A DNA stretch of 64,000 nt from JAOPZW01 sp963764585 (GTDB lineage Bacteria > Actinomycetota > Thermoleophilia > Solirubrobacterales > Solirubrobacteraceae): positions 1 to 64,000 of the forward strand of contig CAVXTB010000007.1 of the NCBI GenBank assembly GCA_963764585.1. The letters run 5' to 3'. Of the stretch, positions 8,328 to 17,309 are shown piece by piece. Made by a program: the position numbers and the translations under genes. The notes beneath the pieces were generated by a model, which worked only from the letters and a program-made list of their open reading frames with translations, had not been told where the DNA came from and did not search any database. Numbering within the stretch: the first letter of the stretch is position 1; every line of letters begins with the position of its first letter.

Positions 8328-9314
8328 GTGCGCGCGCCCATCGTCGTCGCGGCGTGCGCCCTCGCCTGCCTCGCCTCCCCTGCCGCAGCGCTGGCTGCGC
8401 CATCGGCGCAGACGCAGCCCGCCACGGACGTTGCGGTGACGTCGGTGACGCTGCAGGGCCGCGTCAACCCCGACGACAAGCCGACCACCTACTGGTTCGA
8501 GCTCGGGACGACGACCGCGTACGGGACGGCGACGTCACCGACGAGCATGGCGAAGGGCAAGATGGCGGTCCCCGTGAGCGCGTCCGCTACCGGCCTGCAA
8601 CCCGGCACTGCGTATCACGCGCGCGTCGTCGCGCAGGTCGACAAGTCGCTCCTCAAGGGCGCGGACGTCACGTTCACGACCGCTGCCGCAGCGGTCGAAG
8701 GCCTCGCGCCGGCGGCGCCTGGCGCCACGGAGCCGACGCCACAGATCGCCGCGCCGTCGCTGCCGCCTGCCGTGACGCCCGAGCTCGGCCACAGCGCCAC
8801 CCTCGCTGCGACCAGCGGCCAGGTCGTCGTACGGATCCCGGGCGCCGCCGCCCCGGCCGCCCTGCGCGACGTCGCTTCGGTGCCGGTCGGCTCGGTCGTC
8901 GACACCCGCGATGGCACGGTGGCGCTCACGACCGAGCTTCCCGACGGCACCACGCAAACGGGCACCTTCCACGGCGGCGTGTTCGAGGTCCGCCAGCGCG
9001 CCGGCACCGGCGGCATGACCGAGCTCGTCCTGCGCGGGCGACTGCCCATGTGTCCCGCCGGCGGCGCGCGCGCGGCCGCTGCCGCGACCAAGCGCCCGCC
9101 GCGCTCGCTGTGGGGCCACGACGACCACGGCCGGTTCCGCACGCGCGCCAGCAATGCCGTCATCACCGTGCGCGGGACGACGTGGTACGTGTCCGATCGC
9201 TGCGACGGCACGCTGACGCGCGTGACCAAGGGCAGCGTCTCGGTCCGCGACCTGAAGGCCGATCGCACGGTCCTCGTGCGCGCCGGTCACAGCTACCTCG
9301 CAAAGGGGCGTTAG
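8328..9314 (+). CDS. Exported FN3/FecR-like protein, paralogue 2
   Basis: A 328-residue paralogue with the same order of parts: signal peptide (about 1-25), FN3-like domain (TTYWFELGTTTAYG near residue 50), linker, then the bipartite FecR-like region. Its C-terminal sixth (VRGTTWYVSDRCDG through AGHSYLAKGR) is almost identical, at DNA level too, to paralogue 3. GTG at 8328 begins 5 bases after the previous stop, which argues for translational reinitiation. Role inferred from the neighbour: an exported partner or sensor element for the CHASE2 receptor encoded downstream. Confidence 0.72.
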   Translation: MRAPIVVAACALACLASPAAALAAPSAQTQPATDVAVTSVTLQGRVNPDDKPTTYWFELGTTTAYGTATSPTSMAKGKMAVPVSASATGLQPGTAYHARVVAQVDKSLLKGADVTFTTAAAAVEGLAPAAPGATEPTPQIAAPSLPPAVTPELGHSATLAATSGQVVVRIPGAAAPAALRDVASVPVGSVVDTRDGTVALTTELPDGTTQTGTFHGGVFEVRQRAGTGGMTELVLRGRLPMCPAGGARAAAAATKRPPRSLWGHDDHGRFRTRASNAVITVRGTTWYVSDRCDGTLTRVTKGSVSVRDLKADRTVLVRAGHSYLAKGR

Positions 9315-10295
9315 ATGCGCGCTCGCATCCTCGTCGCAGTCCTCGTCACCGCATCGCTCGGCTCGGCGGTCGCCATCGCCGATGGCGGGCTGACCGCCAC
9401 GACCGAGGCGCCCACCAACGTGACGACGGCGTCGGCCGTCCTGCACGGCACCGTCGATCCGGGCGGCGCGCAGACGACCTACTGGTTCGAGTACGGCACG
9501 ACGACCGCCTACGGCATCGTCACGCAGCCCGCCAACACCGGCCAGCAGCAGGCGGCGGTGGCGGTCGCGCGCGGCATCGGCGGGCTGGCCCCGGGCACGG
9601 CCTATCACGTGCGGGTCGTCGCCTCGCAGGGCGACCAGGTCGCTCAGGGCGACGACATGACGTTCACGACGCCAGCCGCCCCTGGCGCCGCGCAGGAGAA
9701 CGGCTCCGCGCCGTCGGCGCCCCAGGCGACGAGGCCGTCGCTGCCGCCCGCCGCCACGCCGGAGCTCGGCCACAGCGTCGGCGTCGCCTCGTCGGGTGGC
9801 AGCGTCACGGTCCGCCTGCCCGGCGCATCGCGCGCCATCGCGCTGCAGGCCACCGCGTCGGTCCCCGTCGGCTCGATCGTCGACACCCGCCGCGGCAGCG
9901 TCGACCTGACCACGCAGCTTCCCGACGGCTCCACGCAGACCGGCAGCTTCCACGGCGGCCTCTTCCAGGTCCGCCAGCCCGTCGGCGCGCGTGGCGTGAC
10001 CGAGCTCGTGCTGCGCGGCCCGCTCCCGACCTGCCCGGCGGGCGGCGCGCGCGCCGCCGCCACGGTCGCCAAGCGCCCGCCCCGCTCGCTGTGGGGCCAC
10101 GATAGCCACGGCCGGTTCCGCACGCGCGCGAGCAATGCCGTCATCACCGTGCGCGGGACGACGTGGTACGTGTCCGATCGCTGCGACGGGACGCTCACGC
10201 GCGTCACGGCGGGCAGCGTCGCCGTCCGCGACCTGCATCGCCATCGCACGGTCATCGTCCACGCCGGCCATCGGTACCTGGCCAAGGGGCGCTAG
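9315..10295 (+). CDS. Exported FN3/FecR-like protein, paralogue 3
   Basis: A 326-residue paralogue that starts with ATG directly after the stop of paralogue 2 (no spacer). Signal peptide about 1-22, FN3-like domain about 25-115 (TTYWFEYGTTTAYG), linker, FecR-like N half (VPVGSIVDTRRGSVDL, FHGGLFQVRQ) and C half (VRGTTWYVSDRCDG, AGHRYLAKGR). The stop is 3 bases before the CHASE2-HD-GYP gene. FecR proteins of Gram-negative bacteria relay an outside signal to a membrane partner; whether this family does so is not known. Confidence 0.72.
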   Translation: MRARILVAVLVTASLGSAVAIADGGLTATTEAPTNVTTASAVLHGTVDPGGAQTTYWFEYGTTTAYGIVTQPANTGQQQAAVAVARGIGGLAPGTAYHVRVVASQGDQVAQGDDMTFTTPAAPGAAQENGSAPSAPQATRPSLPPAATPELGHSVGVASSGGSVTVRLPGASRAIALQATASVPVGSIVDTRRGSVDLTTQLPDGSTQTGSFHGGLFQVRQPVGARGVTELVLRGPLPTCPAGGARAAATVAKRPPRSLWGHDSHGRFRTRASNAVITVRGTTWYVSDRCDGTLTRVTAGSVAVRDLHRHRTVIVHAGHRYLAKGR

Positions 10296-10298
10296 CCG

Positions 10299-12056
10299 AT
10301 GCGCGCCCGTCTCGTCGCCGCGTTCGTCGTGGCAGTGGTCGCGATGGGCGCGGGCGGCGCCGTCGAGTTCGCGCGGCTGCTGCCCGGCCTCGAGCAGGAC
10401 TCGATCTCCGCTCGCTTCCAGCACCGCGGCAAGCAGCCGGCGCCGGGCGTGCTCGTCGTGGCCATCGACGACAAGAGCTTCGACGACCTCGGCCTGCAGT
10501 GGCCGTTCCCACGTTCGCGCCACGCACAGGCCATCGACCGCCTGACGCAGGACGGCGCCAAGGCGATCGTCTACGACGTCCAGTTCACCGAGCAGACGAC
10601 GCCGCGCGAGGACAACGCGCTGATCGACGCCGTCGGGCGCGCGCACAACGTGGTCCTGGCGACCGCCGAGACCGACGAGCGCGGGCGCACGAACGTGCTC
10701 GGCGGCGACGACAACCTCAAGCGCCTCGGCGCGGTCGCCGGCGCGAGCAACATGCCCTCGGGTCCCGGTGGCGTGCTGCAGCGCTTCGACCGCACCGCGG
10801 GCGGCATCGAGACGCTCGCGGTCGCCGCTGCGCGGCTCGCCGGCCACGCCCTGCCGGCGAGCGGCTTCAACGAGCACGGGTGCACGTGGATCGACTTCCG
10901 CGGCCCGCCGGGGACGATCGACACCGTCTCGTTCTCCGACCTCGTGACCGGCCGGGTGGACCCCGCGCGCGTGCGCGGGCGGATCGTCGTCGTCGGCGCG
11001 TCGGCGCCCACGCTGCAGGACGTCCATCCGACGCCGACCGCACGGGGCCGGCTGATGTCCGGTCCCGAGATCGAGGCAAACGCGATCTACACCGCCACGC
11101 ACGGCCTGCCGCTGCGCGACGTGCCGTCGTGGCTGGGGCTGCTGACGGTCGCCATGCTCGGCCTGCTGCCGGCCGTCGCGAGCCTGCGGCTGCGCGCGCT
11201 GCTGGCGGCGCTCACCGCGCCCGCCGTCGCCGTCGCGTGGATCGCGATCGCGCAGTTCGCCTTCGACCACGGCCGCGTGCTGCCCGTCGCCGCTCCGCTG
11301 TTCGCGCTGGCGATCGGCACCGTCGTCACGATCGCCGCCGGGTACGCCGCCGAGCACAAGCGCCGTCGCAACCTGGCCGAGCGCAACGAGGCGCTCGACG
11401 AGGCCGTGCGCGAGCGCACCTCCGAGCTGCACGACACGCAGCTGGAGATCATCCGCCGCCTCGCCGCCGCGACCGATGCGCGCGACGAGGAGACGGGCCT
11501 GCACCTCGAGCGCATCGGCCGCCTCTGCGAGCAGCTCGGCCTCGCGCTGGGGCTGTCGGCTGACGAGGCGATCACGCTGCGCTACGCCAGCCTGCTGCAC
11601 GACGTCGGCAAGATCGCCGTGCCCGACGCGATCCTGACCAAGCCCGGCAAGCTGACCGACGAGGAATGGGTCGTCATGCGCCGCCACACGACGGCCGGCG
11701 CCGACATGCTCGCGGGCTCGCGCGCCCCGATCATGCGCATGGCCGAGCAGATCGCGCTGACCCACCACGAGCGCTGGGACGGCAGCGGCTACCCGCAGGG
11801 GCTGGGCGGCGAGGCTATCCCGCTCGTCGGGCGCATCTGCGCGGTGTGCGACGTCTTCGACGCGCTGCTCTCGCGCCGGCCCTACAAGGAGCCGTGGCCG
11901 CTGGAGGATGCGCTGGAGGAGCTGCGCCGCTCGCGCGGATCGCACTTCGATCCGGAGGTCGTCGACGCGTTCCTGACGCTCGTCGACGATCTCGATCCGC
12001 TGCTGCTGGCGCCGCACGAGGCGCTTGTGAAGAGCCGGCGCACCGCCGCCGCCTGA
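10299..12056 (+). CDS. CHASE2 sensor - HD-GYP domain protein, copy 1
   Basis: The 585-residue protein has one N-terminal membrane helix (about 4-24), an extracytoplasmic CHASE2 domain (about 40-280, with VVAIDDKSFDDLG and IVVVGASAPTLQDVHPTP), then three closely spaced helices (about 283-350). A short coiled linker and a cytoplasmic HD-GYP domain follow: HDVGK near 434 and HHERWDGSGYP near 489, then the DVFDALLSRRPYK segment typical of RpfG-type enzymes. HD-GYP domains hydrolyse cyclic di-GMP, and all core residues are present. It is therefore predicted to change c-di-GMP levels in response to an outside cue, perhaps via the FecR-like proteins made from the same transcript. Confidence 0.85.
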   Translation: MRARLVAAFVVAVVAMGAGGAVEFARLLPGLEQDSISARFQHRGKQPAPGVLVVAIDDKSFDDLGLQWPFPRSRHAQAIDRLTQDGAKAIVYDVQFTEQTTPREDNALIDAVGRAHNVVLATAETDERGRTNVLGGDDNLKRLGAVAGASNMPSGPGGVLQRFDRTAGGIETLAVAAARLAGHALPASGFNEHGCTWIDFRGPPGTIDTVSFSDLVTGRVDPARVRGRIVVVGASAPTLQDVHPTPTARGRLMSGPEIEANAIYTATHGLPLRDVPSWLGLLTVAMLGLLPAVASLRLRALLAALTAPAVAVAWIAIAQFAFDHGRVLPVAAPLFALAIGTVVTIAAGYAAEHKRRRNLAERNEALDEAVRERTSELHDTQLEIIRRLAAATDARDEETGLHLERIGRLCEQLGLALGLSADEAITLRYASLLHDVGKIAVPDAILTKPGKLTDEEWVVMRRHTTAGADMLAGSRAPIMRMAEQIALTHHERWDGSGYPQGLGGEAIPLVGRICAVCDVFDALLSRRPYKEPWPLEDALEELRRSRGSHFDPEVVDAFLTLVDDLDPLLLAPHEALVKSRRTAAA

Positions 12057-12077
12057 TCTCTACATTGCGCGGCCGGG

Positions 12078-13391
12078 ATGCGCCGCGCGCTGTTGCTCGC
12101 CAGTCTGCTGCTGGGCCTCGCCGTGCCGACGGCGGCGCCGGCCGCCCTGCCGCCGGTGCGCCACGTGTTCGTGATCGTGCTGGAGAACAAGGACTTCGAC
12201 GAGTCCTTCGGCCCGCACTCCGTCGCGCCGTACCTGGCGACCCAGCTGACCGCCCGCGGCGCCCTGCTGACGCAGTACTTCGGCACCTCGCACCAGAGCC
12301 TGGGCAACTACGTCTCGATGATCTCCGGGCAGGCGCCCAACCCGACGACGCAGGGCGACTGCCCGGTCTTCGTCGACGTGGTGCCGGGCACGCTCGTCGG
12401 CGACGGCCAGGCGCTCGGCCAGGGCTGCGTGTACCCCAAGGGCGTGCCCACGCTCGCCGACCAGCTCGACGTGCGCGGCCTGACGTGGCGCGGCTACATG
12501 CAGTCGATGACGACGCCATGCCGCCACCCGGCGATCGGCATGCCCGACGACACCGAGCGCGCGCGCGTCGGCGACCAGTACGCGGTGCGCCACGACCCGT
12601 TCGTGTACTTCCACTCGATCATCGACGACGGCGCGCGCTGCCAGCGCGGCGTGGTCGACCTGCGCGCGCTGCCCGGCGACCTCGCCAGCGCCGCGACGAC
12701 GCCGAACCTGAGCTTCATCACGCCCGACCTGTGCGAGGACGGCCACGACGAGCCATGCGTCGACGGGCGGCCGGGCGGCCTGCGCTCGGCCGACGAGTTC
12801 CTGAAGGCGTGGGTGCCGGCGATCCTCGCCTCGCCGGCGTTCCGGGCCGACGGGCTGCTCGTCGTCACCTGGGACGAGGCCAACTTCGAGGACTCCGACG
12901 CGTGCTGCGACGAGCCGATGGGCGTCAACACGCCGGCGCCCGGCGTCACCGGACCGGGCGGCGGGCGCACCGGGACGATCGTCGTCTCGCCGTTCGTCGC
13001 GCCGGGGACGCGCAGCGAGCAGACCTACAACCACTACGCGCTGCTGCGCACGATCGAGGACCTGTTCGGCCTCGGGCACCTCGGCTACGCGGCGCAGGCG
13101 GGGCTGCGGCCGTTCGGTGGCGACGTCTTCACGCAGCCCGGCGGGACCGCGGCCAGCGCGATCGCCAGCGCGGGCGCGGCGAGCGCGTCGCGCCGCTGCC
13201 ACACGCGCGTGGCGGTGCAGCGCAAGCGCGGCGGGCGCACCTATCTGCTCGTCCGATCGCCGCGTCCCGGCACCGTCCGCGGGCGCACGTTGCGCCGCTG
13301 CAGGGCCATCCACCTGCGAGTGCGCGGGCGCCACGGTGTCGTGCGCCTGCGCCTGCCGGGGGCAAGGAACGTGCGCGTCGTGCGTTACTGA
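12078..13391 (+). CDS. Exported phosphoesterase-family protein (AcpA/PLC type)
   Basis: The 437-residue protein begins with a signal peptide (about 1-22). The mature part matches the phosphoesterase superfamily that includes acid phosphatases and non-specific phospholipases C: FVIVLENKDFDESFG near residue 32 carries the metal-binding Glu-Asn, the Thr/Ser region follows at TSHQSLGNYVSMISGQAPN, and LLVVTWDEANFED near residue 265 is the second metal motif. The conserved TYNHYALLRTIEDLFGL segment lies near 320. After residue 360 there is a basic Arg/His-rich tail not typical of the family. It sits between the two FN3/FecR-CHASE2 sets, 21 bases after the first receptor. Confidence 0.82.
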   Translation: MRRALLLASLLLGLAVPTAAPAALPPVRHVFVIVLENKDFDESFGPHSVAPYLATQLTARGALLTQYFGTSHQSLGNYVSMISGQAPNPTTQGDCPVFVDVVPGTLVGDGQALGQGCVYPKGVPTLADQLDVRGLTWRGYMQSMTTPCRHPAIGMPDDTERARVGDQYAVRHDPFVYFHSIIDDGARCQRGVVDLRALPGDLASAATTPNLSFITPDLCEDGHDEPCVDGRPGGLRSADEFLKAWVPAILASPAFRADGLLVVTWDEANFEDSDACCDEPMGVNTPAPGVTGPGGGRTGTIVVSPFVAPGTRSEQTYNHYALLRTIEDLFGLGHLGYAAQAGLRPFGGDVFTQPGGTAASAIASAGAASASRRCHTRVAVQRKRGGRTYLLVRSPRPGTVRGRTLRRCRAIHLRVRGRHGVVRLRLPGARNVRVVRY

Positions 13392-13461
13392 GCAATGTGA
13401 ACGTAGACGCCATACCGGTGGCAGGGCCGCCGGGCATCCACTAGCCTCGCCGCGACGTCCG

Positions 13462-14463
13462 ATGGTGAGTCCGCTACGGCTCTTCGCGTTCCTCGCACCG
13501 CTCGTCGCCTGCGGACCCGCGCTCGCGACGCCGATCGCGGCTGCCCACGATCGCCCTGCTGCGGTCACGCAGGCGGCCACCGAGGTCGGCTCCGACGCCG
13601 CGACGCTCAACGGCGTCGTGACGCCCAACGGGCACGACACGCGCTACGCGTTCGTCTACGGCACGACCCGCTACGACGCCCACACGCCGATCGCCTCGGC
13701 CGGCGACGGCACCGCGCCGGTCGCGGTCAGCGCGCGCATCGAGGGGCTCACCGCGGCGACGACCTACCACGTGCGCCTGCTCGCCTTCAGCCACCACGGC
13801 TTCGCGCGCGGCGACGACGTGACCTTCACGACGCTGGCCGCGCCCATCCCGGCACCCGCGCCGCCGGCCCCCACCGCGCCGGCGCAGCAGCCGAGCACCA
13901 CCTTCTCGCTGACCCCGGCCGGCCCGCCCGTGCTGGGCGAGAGCGTCAACGTCGACGTGCGCGCCGGGTCGGTCAAGGTCAAGGTCCCGGGGGCGGCCGG
14001 CTACGTGGCGGTCTCCGAGCTGTCATCGATCCCGGTCGGGTCGATCCTCGACACGCGCGACGGCAGCATCACGCTGCGCAGCGCGCTTCCGGGCGGCGGC
14101 ACGCAGGCGGGCATCTTCCACGGCGGCCTGTTCGACGTACGCCAGCTCCCGAGCGGCCTGACCGAGCTCGCGCTGCGCGGCGCGCCGCCGGCGTGCCCGC
14201 GCTCGCGGGCCCATGCCGCGGCCACGAAGAAGAAGAAGAAGCGCAAGCCGCCGCGGCGCCTGTGGGGCCACGACGACCACGGCAACTTCCGCACGCGCGG
14301 CGGCAGCAGCGTGGCGACCGTGCGCGGGACGGCGTGGTTCGTCGAGGATCGCTGCGACGGCACGCTGACGCGCGTCAGCAAGGGCAGCGTGTCGGTGTAC
14401 GACAAGAACCGTCGCGTGCGCGTGATCGTGCACGCCGGCCACAGCTACCTCGCGAAGGACTAG
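13462..14463 (+). CDS. Exported FN3/FecR-like protein, paralogue 4
   Basis: A 333-residue paralogue of the three proteins at 7300-10295, more diverged. Order: signal peptide (about 1-22), FN3-like domain (RYAFVYGTTRYD near 70 replaces the TYWFEYG wording), Pro/Ala linker, FecR-like N half (IPVGSILDTRDGSITL, FHGGLFDVRQ) and C half (VRGTAWFVEDRCDG, AGHSYLAKD). A run of lysines (KKKKKRK near residue 258) sits just before the C half where the others have KRPP. ATG at 13462 was chosen because it opens the signal peptide. Four bases separate it from the second CHASE2-HD-GYP gene. Confidence 0.72.
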   Translation: MVSPLRLFAFLAPLVACGPALATPIAAAHDRPAAVTQAATEVGSDAATLNGVVTPNGHDTRYAFVYGTTRYDAHTPIASAGDGTAPVAVSARIEGLTAATTYHVRLLAFSHHGFARGDDVTFTTLAAPIPAPAPPAPTAPAQQPSTTFSLTPAGPPVLGESVNVDVRAGSVKVKVPGAAGYVAVSELSSIPVGSILDTRDGSITLRSALPGGGTQAGIFHGGLFDVRQLPSGLTELALRGAPPACPRSRAHAAATKKKKKRKPPRRLWGHDDHGNFRTRGGSSVATVRGTAWFVEDRCDGTLTRVSKGSVSVYDKNRRVRVIVHAGHSYLAKD

Positions 14464-14467
14464 CGCG

Positions 14468-16255
14468 ATGCGCGCCGGGCGCAGGCGCAGCCGGGCCGTC
14501 GCCGTGATCCTGGCGGGTGTGGTGGCGGCGGGCGCGGCGGGCATCGCCGACCTCGTGAGCCTGCTGCCGGGCCTGGAGCAGGGCTCGATCGTCCAGCGCT
14601 TCGAGCGCCGCGGCACGCAGCCCGCGCCCAACCTGCTCGTGGTCGCCGTCGACGACAAGACGTTCGCCGACAGCCGCCTGCACTGGCCGTTCCCGCGCCG
14701 CTACCACGCGCAGGCGATCGACCGCCTGACGCGCGACGGCGCGCGCGTGATCGTCTACGACGTCCAGTTCACCGAGCAGACCACCGCGCGCGACGACAAC
14801 GCGCTGATCGATGCCATCGATCGCGCCCACGACGTCGTGCTGGCCACGGCGGAGACCGACGAGCACGGGCGCACCAACGTCCTCGGCGGGGCCGACACGC
14901 TGCGCGCGATCGGCGCGCAGGCGGGCGCGAGCAACCTGCCCGAGGGCCGCGGGAGCGTCCTTCAGCGCGTCGAGTACGAGCACGGCGGGCTGCCCACGCT
15001 GGCGACGGTCGTCGCTCGCAAGCTCGGCCGCCCGCCCGAGCGCTCGCACTTCGGCCAGCACGGCGCGTGGATCGACTTCCACGGGCCACCGGGGACGATC
15101 GACACCGTCTCGTTCTCGGACCTGATCGATGGGAAGGTCGACCCCGCGCGCGTGCGCGGGCGGATCGTCGTCGTCGGCGCCGCGTCGCCGACGCTGCAGG
15201 ACGTGCATCCCACGCCGACCAGCGATCGGCTCATGTCGGGCCCCGAGATCGAGGCCAACGCGATCGACACGGTGCTGCGCGGCATGCCGCTCCACGGCAC
15301 GCCGACGTGGGCCGGCCTGCTCATCGTCCTCGGGCTGGGCTTCCTGCCCGCGCTCATCTGCCTGCGCACGCGCGCGCTGGCCGCCGCGGTCATCGCGCCG
15401 CTGGTCGCCGCGGCGTTCCTGGTCCTGGCCCAGTACGTCTTCGAGCACGGGCGGATTCTGCCGGTGGCCACGCCGCTGTTCGCGCTGTCGCTGGGCACCG
15501 TCAGCACGATCTCGGCCGGCTACGTCGCCGAGCGCCGCCAGCGCTTCCGCGTGACGCGCCGCAACGTCGAGCTCGAGGAGGCGGTGCGCGAGCGCACGGC
15601 CGAGCTGCGCAGGACGCAGCTGGAGGTCATCCACCGCCTGGCGCACGCGACCGAGTCGCGCGACCAGGAGACCGGCATGCACCTGGAGCGCATCAGCCGC
15701 ATGTGCGAGCGCGTGGGGCTGGCGATGGGGATGACGCCGACCGAGGCCGAGACGCTGCGCAACGCCAGCCTGCTGCATGACGTCGGCAAGATCGGCGTGC
15801 CCGACGCGGTCCTACTGCGGCCCGGGGCGCTGTCCGACGAGGATCGCGAGCTGATGCGCCGCCACACGACGGTCGGCGCCGAGATCGTCTCGGGGTCGAC
15901 GTCGCCGGTCATGCGGATGGCCGAGCAGATCGCGCTGACCCACCACGAGCGCTGGGACGGCGGCGGCTACCCGCAGGGCCTGGCGGGCGAGGCGATCCCG
16001 CTGCCGGGGCGCATCTGCGCGGTGTGCGACGTCTTCGACGCGCTGCTCTCCCAGCGGCCCTACAAGGAGCCCTGGCCCTACGAGGAGGCGCTCGACGAGC
16101 TGCGCCGCGAGCGCGGCCACCACTTCGACCCGGCCGTGGTCGACGCCTTCCTGAGCATCGTCGACAAGCTCGACCCCAAGCTGCTGGCTAGCGCCGCAGC
16201 TCCCGCTCCAGGCGATACGCCAGCGCCTCCAGCAGCAGCTCCTCGGTCGGGTTGA
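14468..16255 (+). CDS. CHASE2 sensor - HD-GYP domain protein, copy 2
   Basis: The 595-residue protein is the same architecture as the product of 10299-12056 and clearly its paralogue: N-terminal helix, CHASE2 (VVAVDDKTFADS, IVVVGAASPTLQDVHPTP), three helices, then HD-GYP with HDVGK near 437, HHERWDGGGYP near 492 and DVFDALLSQRPYK. It should be an active c-di-GMP phosphodiesterase. The C-terminal about 20 residues (Ala/Pro-rich) are unlike copy 1 and are encoded in a 68-base overlap with the 3' end of the convergent holB gene. Confidence 0.85.
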   Translation: MRAGRRRSRAVAVILAGVVAAGAAGIADLVSLLPGLEQGSIVQRFERRGTQPAPNLLVVAVDDKTFADSRLHWPFPRRYHAQAIDRLTRDGARVIVYDVQFTEQTTARDDNALIDAIDRAHDVVLATAETDEHGRTNVLGGADTLRAIGAQAGASNLPEGRGSVLQRVEYEHGGLPTLATVVARKLGRPPERSHFGQHGAWIDFHGPPGTIDTVSFSDLIDGKVDPARVRGRIVVVGAASPTLQDVHPTPTSDRLMSGPEIEANAIDTVLRGMPLHGTPTWAGLLIVLGLGFLPALICLRTRALAAAVIAPLVAAAFLVLAQYVFEHGRILPVATPLFALSLGTVSTISAGYVAERRQRFRVTRRNVELEEAVRERTAELRRTQLEVIHRLAHATESRDQETGMHLERISRMCERVGLAMGMTPTEAETLRNASLLHDVGKIGVPDAVLLRPGALSDEDRELMRRHTTVGAEIVSGSTSPVMRMAEQIALTHHERWDGGGYPQGLAGEAIPLPGRICAVCDVFDALLSQRPYKEPWPYEEALDELRRERGHHFDPAVVDAFLSIVDKLDPKLLASAAAPAPGDTPAPPAAAPRSG

Positions 16256-17291
16256 CGATCAGCATCGCGCGGGCCTGGTCGACGAGCTCGACGGCGGTGC
16301 GCAGGCGATCGGGGTCGGCTGCGGCTGCGTCGGCCTGGAGCGTGTCGAGACGGTCGACGGCGTAGACGACCTCGGGCGCCTCGTCGGCGACGGCGGCGAC
16401 GTCGCGAAACCACAGGCCGGCGAGCTGCAGCGCCTGGTCCAGCGCGCCGGAGCGCGCGCGGCGGGCCGCGCGCCGGGCCGCCTCGGTGCCTTCGCGCTCG
16501 GCGCGCTTGCGGTCGCGCGCGGGGAGGTACTCGAGCTCGTCGGCGATGCGCGCCTCGACGGCGGCGTGCGCCTCGTCGCCGAGGGCCTTGGCTCGTGTCA
16601 GGACCTCGAGCCAGGGGCGCTTGGCGAGGTCGCCGTGCAGCGCGCCGCGGGCGTAGGCCTCGGCGCCGGCGCGCAGCTTGGGCCCGTCGCCGAAGGCGAG
16701 TCTCGACGCCCGCTCGGCGTCGCCGAGGCCGAGGCGTGCGCAGGCCTGGGCGGTGGTCTCGTCGATGCCTCTGAGGCGTCGCGCGATCTCGTCGGCCGAG
16801 GGCGCGTCGAAGCGCACGTGCTGGCAGCGCGAGGCGATCGTGGGGAGGATCTCGCCCGGCCGGTCGGTGAGCAGCACGAGGTGGGCGAAGGCCGCGGGCT
16901 CCTCGAGCGTCTTGAGCATGCGGTTGGCGGCCTGGTCGTTCATCGTCTCGGCGCGCTCGATGACGAACACGCGCCGGCGCGCCTCGAACGGCGTGCGAGC
17001 GGCCGCGGCGACCACCGGCTCGTCGATGTCGGAGACGAGCATCTCGGCCGCGCCGCTCGGGGTGACCCACGTCAGGTCCGGATGGACGCCGTGCTCCACG
17101 CGCTGTCTGGCCGAGTCGGGGTCGGTGGCGCCGTCGCTCAGCAGCGCGGCCGCGAAGGCACGCGCGACGGTCGCCTTGCCCGAGCCGGCGGGGCCGTGGA
17201 AGAGGTAGGCGTGGCTGGGCCGGCCGTCGGGCGGCAGCGCGCCGCCGAGGACGGCGCGGGCGTGGGGGTGGCGTTCGGTGCCGGGGAGCAC
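16188..17291 (-). CDS. holB: DNA polymerase III delta' subunit
   Basis: HolB is part of the clamp-loader complex. The 367-residue protein has the Walker A motif GPAGSGKATVAR near residue 35, the FVIERAETMNDQAANRMLKTLEEP segment near 120, and the sensor motif IASRCQHVRF near 160 with the SRC signature. The zinc-binding Cys cluster of some delta'/gamma subunits is not seen. The start is GTG at 17291, chosen because it leaves a normal short N-terminus before SHAYLF and because TAGCCT lies 7 nt upstream. Only 18 bases separate its start from that of tmk on the other strand. Confidence 0.88.
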   Translation of the reverse strand: MLPGTERHPHARAVLGGALPPDGRPSHAYLFHGPAGSGKATVARAFAAALLSDGATDPDSARQRVEHGVHPDLTWVTPSGAAEMLVSDIDEPVVAAAARTPFEARRRVFVIERAETMNDQAANRMLKTLEEPAAFAHLVLLTDRPGEILPTIASRCQHVRFDAPSADEIARRLRGIDETTAQACARLGLGDAERASRLAFGDGPKLRAGAEAYARGALHGDLAKRPWLEVLTRAKALGDEAHAAVEARIADELEYLPARDRKRAEREGTEAARRAARRARSGALDQALQLAGLWFRDVAAVADEAPEVVYAVDRLDTLQADAAAADPDRLRTAVELVDQARAMLIVNPTEELLLEALAYRLERELRR

Positions 17292-17298
17292 ACCTGGA

Positions 17299-17304
17299 AG
17301 GCTA
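17299..17304 (-). promoter_or_regulatory. -10-like hexamer TAGCCT, leaderless start of holB
   Basis: On the minus strand TAGCCT-N7-GTG places a promoter inside the 18-base gap between holB and tmk. A leaderless holB message would solve the problem that a normal leader would have to run antisense through tmk. Confidence 0.45.
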
Positions 17305-17309
17305 CGGCC

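Noticed and set aside
8535..12017. 1160-codon open frame on the minus strand opposite the FN3/FecR-CHASE2 genes
   Set aside because: It is the GC-driven antisense shadow of four well-supported genes and shows no domain; its composition is Arg/Ala/Gly/Asp-rich as in other shadows.
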